Of a DNA stretch of 34,998 nt, positions 28,463-34,998 are shown piece after piece. Where the stretch lies: positions 1-34,998 of the forward strand of contig JALJEE010001772.1 of the NCBI GenBank assembly GCA_023231475.1, given 5' to 3'. Within the stretch, counting starts at the first letter, position 1; each line of letters opens with the position of its first letter. Source of the DNA: Seison nebaliae (lineage: Eukaryota > Rotifera > Pararotatoria > Seisonacea > Seisonidae). The notes beneath the pieces were generated by a model. That model searched no databases, was not told the origin of the DNA, and saw only the letters and a list, made by a program, of their open reading frames with translations. The position numbers and the translations under genes were made by a program.

Positions 28463-29300
28463 TAGAAACCATGAACGAAAATGACCAAGAAAAAACTTAA
28501 GAAATAACATAATTGCAAAGAAAAATTCGATCTTAATAGTTATTGTCAGTTTCTTCATTCATCTTCAACTCACGCCAGTTTAGTTTCTTCTGCATTTCCA
28601 CCTTAATCCCTACCACAAACTCATAATTCCACCGGAATATCATCACGACTACTTAATCATTATTTGACCCCATTCTATCGACCACCAACTCATAGTTTCT
28701 TTCGATTTGAAGTCCTGTCACCAACTCACAACTTCATCATAATACCACCACGACCACCATCTCAAAATTTCCCCGGAATACCACGAAAATAATTAATTGA
28801 TTAATATGTTTCCAAGATCATCAAGGCTACCAAGTCATAATTTCACGGAAATACCACCATGACTACGATCATTAATTAATTGATTTCTCTCGAATAGCAC
28901 CACAACCACGAACTCGAAATTTATTTAAAGGCAATTTGGTACTTAAAAGTGGTTAAAATAGAAACCATAAAAGGAAATTAGCAAGAACAAACTTTGTTAG
29001 TTTTGTTATTCATCTTCATTTTACTCGTTAGTTTAATTTCTTCCTCATTTCCATCTTAACCACGACCACCAACCCATAATTTCATCATAATACCATGTCT
29101 CCATGTCAATTTCTTCATTGTAACAATTATTCAGTTTAAGATTTTCATCGTAATCTCGACCACAAATGAGAAACTTCGTCGTAATACCACCACTATAATT
29201 GTACTGGAAGACTATCATAACAACGATCATTAACTCATTGCTTATTGCTTCACTTCCACGACCATTGACTTGTAATTTCGTTTGTAGTTAAATAACTCGG
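28463..29300. repeat. Decayed tandem repeat, ACCACCAACTCATAATTTC type
   Basis: Diverged copies of a roughly 35-base unit built on ACCACCAACTCATAATTTC and CATAATACCACCACGACC recur from about 28600 to 29280. On a larger scale, 28463-28640 and 28950-29085 share a longer block (GTAGAAACCAT ... CATCTTCA ... GTTTAGTTTCTTC ... CATTTCCACCTTAA), offset about 485 bases. Both scales are strongly diverged. The block is non-coding and lies between UTP14 and the next minus-strand gene. Old minisatellite or duplicated spacer. Confidence 0.6.
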
Positions 29301-29575
29301 AATTTAATAAATTTTTGTTTTTTTTATCACTTTCATTGTGATTTCTCGGTTAATTTTTAATCTGATTATTTTCGTCGTATTTGTGACTTTCGCCATGCCA
29401 TTAGTACCATGACCATCAATTTTCTATATCTAATATTATCGTTAATCATCGTCCTTGTAAAACATCAAAAAAAAAGAAAAAATAGAAAAAAATGATGAAA
29501 TTTTTTGTTTATAATTTTGATTTCTTAGGATGGTTTCCTTGATCACGAATGATCACCATCTTGTGATGAATTTGA
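29301..29575. other. Non-coding spacer
   Basis: AT-rich sequence, with poly-A runs near 29465-29495; nothing recognised. Confidence 0.5.
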
Positions 29576-30250
29576 TCATTTTAATTTTTTCGCATTCGGC
29601 CGATATGGATCTGATTTGGAACTTTTCTTATTTTTCCAAAATTGAAAAATATTGAAATTTTTTAGATTTATCTTCTTTTTCTTCTTCTTCTCTTGATTTA
29701 TTTCTTCATCTTCAATAATAATATTATTAAAAATCTTCTTATCATCACAATAATTTATTAAATCTTCATTCTTATCATTCTGATCATATGTACCATCGTT
29801 TGTTATTGTGGTTTCATTATCGATTATATGAGATACTGGTTTTTGGTTCAACTCGACAATGCTCGATGGTGCTGGTAGTTTTGGATCACTTACAACATTG
29901 TTGATGTTTTCTCGATCAATAATTTCTGTGTTAATAATGTCTACAGGATCGTTATCTGTAACTAGTTCATTCAATTTATTTTCGAAATTAATGTAATATG
30001 ATTTACTATTGAGTAAATGAACTGCATCTTCCAAAGTTTCAATATTCACGAAATCACTCTCATATATAGCCATTTCTTTTAATAATCGTTGCATGGCATC
30101 TTGAAGATGCTTCGGCGTATATTTCATTCTGTGTTGCCATTTTTTCACCATGTAAATTTTATGGTCTAGTTCTGAAACAACGTCAGTAAGATTACGCGAG
30201 TAAAATTTCCGGACTTCGATCATTTTTGGTTTAAATTGTGGAAGATTTTG
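29576..30250 (-). CDS. Unidentified acidic protein with Lys-rich C-terminus
   Basis: ATG at 30223 gives 215 residues; the frame is open upstream to a TTCAG acceptor, so the exon probably begins at 30250 (QNLPQFKPK before the Met) and an upstream exon is likely. The N-terminal 75 residues are helical (VSELDHKIYMVKKWQHRMKY, LQDAMQRLLKEMAIYE), the middle is acidic and Asn/Asp-rich, and the end is strongly basic (EKKKKKKINLK, FWKNKKSSKSDPY, NAKKLK), resembling a nuclear-localisation or RNA-binding tail. No family is recognised. Confidence 0.55.
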   Translation of the reverse strand, partial: QNLPQFKPKMIEVRKFYSRNLTDVVSELDHKIYMVKKWQHRMKYTPKHLQDAMQRLLKEMAIYESDFVNIETLEDAVHLLNSKSYYINFENKLNELVTDNDPVDIINTEIIDRENINNVVSDPKLPAPSSIVELNQKPVSHIIDNETTITNDGTYDQNDKNEDLINYCDDKKIFNNIIIEDEEINQEKKKKKKINLKNFNIFQFWKNKKSSKSDPYRPNAKKLK

Positions 30251-30883
30251 CTGAAGTTAAAAATATCTGGATCTGACAAGAGCAAAAAAAGATATATTAA
30301 TCAGTAGATTTGTGTTTCTTCAAATAGTGAAAATATAAATTAAGAAAAATGATTAATGAAACTTATTGGAACCGTTAAAGAATTTTAGATGAAAATAAAA
30401 AAACGTTCGTTAATAATGATAATAATAATATATCGTCATTTTATAAAATATTAATATGCCGCATCATGCAAACGAATAACGGCATTGTATATATAACTTA
30501 AACAATTTATTTTTAATTCCAATACAATCAAATACCGTTACACCTTTTTATGTCTATCTCCAACGTTTTACTGATATTTATGACGTGTTAATATTATTAA
30601 TTTAAAATCAGATGAGTCGTCTTTCGTTAATTTTGACAATTCAGTTTAAATCCACTATAACATATATAGTTTATAAATTGGACTCACAATCAGTATATAA
30701 TATAATAATTTATTAAATAATTTAACTTCATTGTACAATTATTAAAATTTAACTTACTGTTAGAGAGAATTAATCAATGAAATTTTATTATCCAAGAGAA
30801 CAATGAAGAAAAATATGAAATTTGTTATTAGAGTTCCATTCTAAAACGATCTAATTGACCGGTGACAAACTGACGGCAATTAT
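30251..30883. other. Non-coding stretch
   Basis: Should contain the 5' part of the gene at 29576-30250, whose first exon I could not place. Otherwise AT-rich with no recognisable feature. Confidence 0.45.
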
Positions 30884-31129
30884 TTGAACGGATTATATGA
30901 TGGAAAACTATTTTGCTCAACTTTCCATTTTACTGACACAACCAACATGTTTGGTGGTCGGAGATTATATCTCAGGAATGCCACATATAGAAATATCAAG
31001 CGCATATGTCGTGTCGTTTATGATGGTGTCATAAGAATAGGTTACTGTTATGTGGAGATTCTTCTACCTGAAGATAATTTGATACTTTTTCATAATCCTT
31101 CCGAAAAATCGGTTCTATTAATTTTTTAA
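30884..31129 (+). CDS. Small hypothetical frame, doubtful
   Basis: An 81-codon ATG frame (MNGLYDGKLFCSTFHFT...). It is balanced in composition (NMFGGRRLYLRNATYRNIKRICRVVYDG) rather than AT-skewed, which favours coding, but no intron, family or neighbour supports it. It could be an exon of an unresolved gene. Confidence 0.2.
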   Translation: MNGLYDGKLFCSTFHFTDTTNMFGGRRLYLRNATYRNIKRICRVVYDGVIRIGYCYVEILLPEDNLILFHNPSEKSVLLIF

Positions 31130-31535
31130 GTTTATCTTTCATACTGTACGATTCTTCTTCATGCCAAAATATTTCGAAAATAAAATCATAATTATGCATT
31201 AATCGTAAAACAGATTATAGGTTGTTGATAAGATGTACACGTTCATTATTAATAAAGTACCACTAATCTGTTTCATTAAAGGATTTAACAAGACATTTAA
31301 TATGACTCGAATCTAAGAGTTTCATTTCCATATCAATTCTTTTATTATATTGTGTTTTAGTTACAATTGTCTTGTTCAAATGATACATCTCTACTATAAC
31401 ACTTATTCGATTACTTCGAAGCTTGCTGCATCACTTATTAGATTTATTATTTTCTCCCGCAGATAAGAAGTTGCTTTATCATATTCTATAAAAGGGGAAT
31501 TCCTTTATATTACGTTGACATGTTTGTTAAGCAAC
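31130..31535. other. Non-coding spacer
   Basis: AT-rich, no supported frame; includes the 3' flank of the minus-strand gene that follows. Confidence 0.45.
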
Positions 31536-32088
31536 TCATAAATTGCAGGATCTTCTCTGCATCAATGTTAGATCAAAGATATGATCAATATCCTTAATCT
31601 GAAATATTTCTCTCTTTGTCATTAAAGTTAACCCATAAATTTTATAATTTTTCCCCTGTACATCTACATTCAACTTACGGAATAACCTGTTTGTAACTAA
31701 TTCATGATCTTTCCAATATTGATCACGTAATTCCATTTTGAAATCACTGAAAACCAGATCTTCGTAAGGAATAGGCGGAAATTCAAAATCAAAATACTTC
31801 TCTACCAATAAATGGATTTTGCTTTACTTACTTAATCACTTCAGTGATTCTCTCATACAATTTATGAACGATCTCCAGATCTAACTTCAAGTAATAAGGT
31901 TCTCCTAATGGTGAACTTAAAGGAGTAATAACAACATTCGGATAATCGAATTGATTTATTACTTCATTACATTTTTCTTGGATCCAAAGTTCGTCTTCCA
32001 GAACTCTCTGGTTGAACATACGATAATTGGTAGATGTCAAATATTGCATCTTCATCAACATCCTCTGGATATAAGTACAAACGAGAAC
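31536..32088 (-). CDS. Unidentified two-exon protein (partial)
   Basis: Exon 1 (32088 to about 31837, after a TTTCAG acceptor) reads ...MLMKMQYLTSTNYRMF...LEDELWIQEKCNEVINQFDYPNVVITPLSSPLGEP...LYERITE. A 40-base intron (GTGATT...GTAGAG) joins in frame to KYFDFEFPPIPYEDL...DQYWKDHELVTNRLFRKLNVDV...LMQRRSCNL. The order of charged and aromatic residues looks like a real globular protein, but no family is recognised. The 5' half overlaps a second open frame on the same strand (SRLYLYPEDVDEDAIFD...), so the correct frame there is not certain. Upstream exons are not placed. Confidence 0.45.
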
Positions 32089-33021
32089 TGAAACATTGAA
32101 AAAAAATATTATTATTATGTAATTATTTTAGGTAACAATATTTTACAATAAAATGTTACTTGAACATAATCAACAGAATATTATTATAGAATGTCCTCGA
32201 ATTTTTATTACTGTCTATTAATTGATAAGTTATAGAATACTCAATAACAACTAATCAGATAATTTAGAAAGTTCAGAAATAATGATAATTTAAATTGAGT
32301 AAAACCACTTTATTTTCTTCGAGAAAATTGTTCAAATGTGAAAGAATATTTAATTTCGTCTAACTTCAAAATCGGGAGATCAAAAATTTTGTCGAAAGTA
32401 ATAGGATTTTACTCACAAATAAAACCGGTAGAACTCTCGGTATGAGAATAATTATGTCGGTGCCAAATAAATTTACACATGTTCCCACCCTTTGGGATTC
32501 TCTTGTTAACTTAAAACAATGTTCAACTTGGATTACATTGGAAGAAAGGACGAACGAAGGAAATGATGATAATAGTCATAAAAAAGTTTCTAGAACCGTT
32601 AAGATGGGTGAAATGAGAATGTAAAATGGATTTGTGAATAGAACTTCTAAGGAACTTTATAATTTTCTGTTCTGACAAACTCATTAACGGAATAGGAAAA
32701 GAATGGATTGAAACAACATGTCGTCAAATAATTTCTGATGAAAAAAATTTTGAAAATTACGTTTCTTCCAGATGTGAAGGAAAATTGTGAAAATTTTAAA
32801 TAGAACAAATGTTCATCAGTTTATGAGAAATATAGAACCCTTTGAGAGAAAATAGTTTGAAAGTCAAAAGCAAATGAAATGATCGAAAGCAAATAATTCA
32901 ATAATCATGCGGAATTAATTAATAATAATGACTGGAATTGTGATTGTTCTCCGATTGAAATGATCGATCCATAGAACCTTAAATTATTTTCATTAAAAGT
33001 TTAAGAATATATTCAATAAAA
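32089..33021. other. Intergenic, non-coding
   Basis: About 930 bases, AT-rich. A 60-codon plus frame at 32442-32624 looks like chance. Should include upstream sequence of the gene at 31536-32088. Confidence 0.45.
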
Positions 33022-34029
33022 TTAACTTGTTGGTGCACCCATTGTGGTATATTGAATATGTCCATTGTTTTCAAAAGAACTTATCGGTTGTGTTGTTCGT
33101 GTGCGACTTTTAGAATCATTTCGATATTCATCACTAATTTGACGTTTCCTCCTTTTTGATTTTTTCGATTTTCCAAGATTGAGTATCTTTGCATCCTTTG
33201 AACGATGTCGATGACTATGACTATGACGATGACGGTGATGATGTCGACTGCATTTCCGAGAATTTTCATTTGAGGGTCTGCGTTTTTCTGAAAGTATATC
33301 ATAGTTTTGACCACGTATATAGCGACGACTTTTTTTCGAACCTTCAATTGATGAATGGGAATCTGATGAAGAGGACGAATCTGAAGTAGAAATTCCATCT
33401 GAATCAATCACTTCGATCTCCCTAATTCTCGTTTTCAAATCTTCTAGCAACTGAAGCGGTTCCGACCAATTACTTATGGGTGAATCGTTTATTAATCGAA
33501 TAGCGACTGCCAATGTCTGAGTAGCTTCACGATATGCATTCTTCCTATAATTAATCGTCGAATGTTCACAAGCGTTCTTCCAAATTGTTCGCACCTCTTC
33601 AATTTTCGTTTCGAAGTATTGATCAGGAAGTGGTTGAGCGGCTAAAATGTAAATTAAAAGAAAAAATTCGAAATTTATTCCAAAATAAACCTGGCCATAT
33701 ATTTATGTTACGGCGTACTTTGTACGGATCTTGTGGTGTAACTATCGAACTAATAGTAGATGCCGGTAATGTATTAACAGGCATGACGGACACTGTTGCT
33801 AAATAGTTTATTGGAATGAAATTGAATCATTTGAAGAATAGAAGGGAACTTGGTAATGACGGAGGAGCGCAATGAATCATTGGTGGTGGTGGTACATTGA
33901 CAAAATCTCCCATAGAAAGTGGAGGAGGACATTCTGTGACTGGTGGAAATATTGGAATCGGATGATTGGGAATAAGAGAAGACGATGACGTTAGTCCTAT
34001 TTGTTTAGATGACGACGGTACGGACTTTG
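33022..34029 (-). CDS. Proline-rich, Ser/His/Arg-rich nuclear-type protein (N-terminus unresolved)
   Basis: Three exons on the minus strand join in frame: 34029-33850 (KSVPSSSKQIGL...PPPLSMGDFVNVPPPPMIHC), 33798-33691 (MPVNTLPASTISSIVTPQDPYKVRRNINIWP) and 33641-33022. Donors are GTTCCC and GTTTAT; introns are 51 and 49 bases. The last exon holds a helical region of about 80 residues (LPDQYFETKIEEVRTIWKNA...AYREATQTLAVAIRLIND...LQLLEDLKTRIREIE), then an acidic Ser tract (STSDSSSSSDSHSS), a His/Arg/Ser tract (HHHRHRHSHSHRHRSKD) and basic patches. Such tails are typical of splicing- or transcription-associated proteins that enter nuclear speckles. I do not recognise the helical region. First exon(s) lie beyond 34029. 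Confidence 0.65.
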
Positions 34030-34998
34030 CTAAAGTGGAATATCATGTTAAGATTTGCAGATTAAGGAGATTTTGAGTGGGTAAAAAAACGAAGGGCACA
34101 ACGGAATATTGATAAAAGAAATTTTATAAAATCAATACTATATATAACGAAAAGAAAGAAAATGTCGAAGAAAAATAATTGAATAAATGAGAACATAAAA
34201 GAAGGCATGGAAAAATTGAGTATAATACTTCCTGAAAGAATTGATATATACAAATAATTCTCTTATAATAAATAAAGTTCATTGATTGAGTTCGAATGAG
34301 ATCTGATCTCATTCTTATAAATATATAACATATAGATATAGATTGTTTGATGTTTTGGATAATTCTGAGGAATATGGTGATATTGATGGAAATTAATAGA
34401 ATTTAAATGGTACAATACTCTTGTAATGATACATGTGATTGGATAAAATATTAATTACTTTAAATTGATGAGATGAGGAGATGGTGAAAGGGAAACCGAA
34501 TGATAATATCTGTTCAATAATTTATTATTCTTCAATATTTTTCTTTTGTACAAGATGTTGATAAATGTAAAAATATTGAAATTCTTCAATCGATTGGAAC
34601 TTGTGGAAAGAGCAGTACCATTTGTACTGAAATGGTGTGAAATGCGATGAAATGAGATTGAACTAAAAACATTGAGCTAATATCGATTTGATGGAAAAAA
34701 AATGTACAAAAAGAATAGAAGTTGCTCTTCTTTCGGGATAATTACAAAAATGATTTTTACCGGAATTGATTGTAGAAGACCAATTATAATGACAATAAGA
34801 AAATGGGTTTTGTTGAAAAAGTGAAAAAAGAAACGAGTCGTTTTGAACGGTGGTTGGACGGAAGGAAGGAAGGAAAGAGAACGCCTGATAAAATTAAAAT
34901 GAGTAGAGAAAATACAACTAACAAATTCCTAAAAATTCTTCGGCAATATTCGTAAATTTTGAAACATTCTCTTTATTCAGCACGACGCATAACGGTTT
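34030..34998. other. Mostly non-coding; possible partial exon at the window edge
   Basis: This probably holds introns and upstream exons of the minus-strand gene ending at 33022, but none could be fixed. At the edge, 34998-34923 (minus) is open and reads KPLCVVLNKENVSKFTNIAEEFLGI before a GTTAGT donor, the donor form common in this window. It is short enough to be chance. A purine-rich GGAAGGAAGG run lies at 34860-34880. Confidence 0.3.

Noticed and set aside
32442-32624. 60-codon plus frame
   Set aside because: No homology or splice support; likely chance.
34860-34880. GGAAGGAAGG purine run considered as a regulatory or satellite repeat
   Set aside because: Too short and isolated to call a functional repeat.

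Overview
This is animal nuclear DNA: AT-rich, with host genes split by very short introns (about 37-75 bases, one longer), asparagine-, glutamine- and serine-rich low-complexity proteins, and decayed LINE, Tc1-like, MULE and tRNA-SINE copies. The gene set (nardilysin, SPATA18/MIEAP, UTP14, a GT92 glycosyltransferase, an orphan seven-pass receptor) fits a small-genome invertebrate. An acariform mite is my best guess, but the sequence does not prove the taxon. No prokaryotic, CRISPR or viral system was seen.

Layout. 1-3.3 kb is a repeat-rich flank: the first exon of an unidentified gene leaving the window (minus), a 5'-truncated Tc1-like transposase relic, a short inverted-repeat element (1073-1209), a LINE reverse-transcriptase fragment, and the last two exons of an unidentified plus-strand gene or element (2835-3101). 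3.36-6.5 kb holds MULE (Mutator-like) DNA: an array of GGACAGTTCTCAACC motifs, an internally deleted copy bounded by inverted repeats, and a fuller copy with a 343-residue transposase frame. 6.7-9.5 kb is one long minus-strand reading frame for a signal-peptide plus seven-helix receptor. 11.2-17.2 kb carries three minus-strand genes: a SPATA18/MIEAP homologue and two proteins I do not recognise. 17.2-19.35 kb is non-coding apart from a tRNA-derived SINE. 19.36-24.4 kb is a nardilysin-type M16 metallopeptidase on the plus strand, whose 22-23 exons I could place, with a probable spliced C-terminal extension. 24.6-26.2 kb is a GT92 glycosyltransferase, convergent with a six-exon UTP14 gene (26.3-28.3 kb). 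28.5-29.3 kb is a decayed tandem repeat. 29.6-34.0 kb holds three poorly recognisable minus-strand genes: a Lys-rich acidic protein, a two-exon protein, and a proline/His/Arg-Ser-rich protein that looks like an RNA-processing or transcription factor.

The genes do not form a functional cluster; they are independent housekeeping or orphan genes packed closely. The most notable signals are (i) 5' splice sites that mostly start GTT rather than GTA/GTG, (ii) the nested MULE copies with array-type ends and a separate small element whose ends resemble them, (iii) the in-frame C-terminal extension of nardilysin, and (iv) several orphan proteins. Exon boundaries were read by eye from frame, splice dinucleotides and remembered family sequence, not from transcripts.
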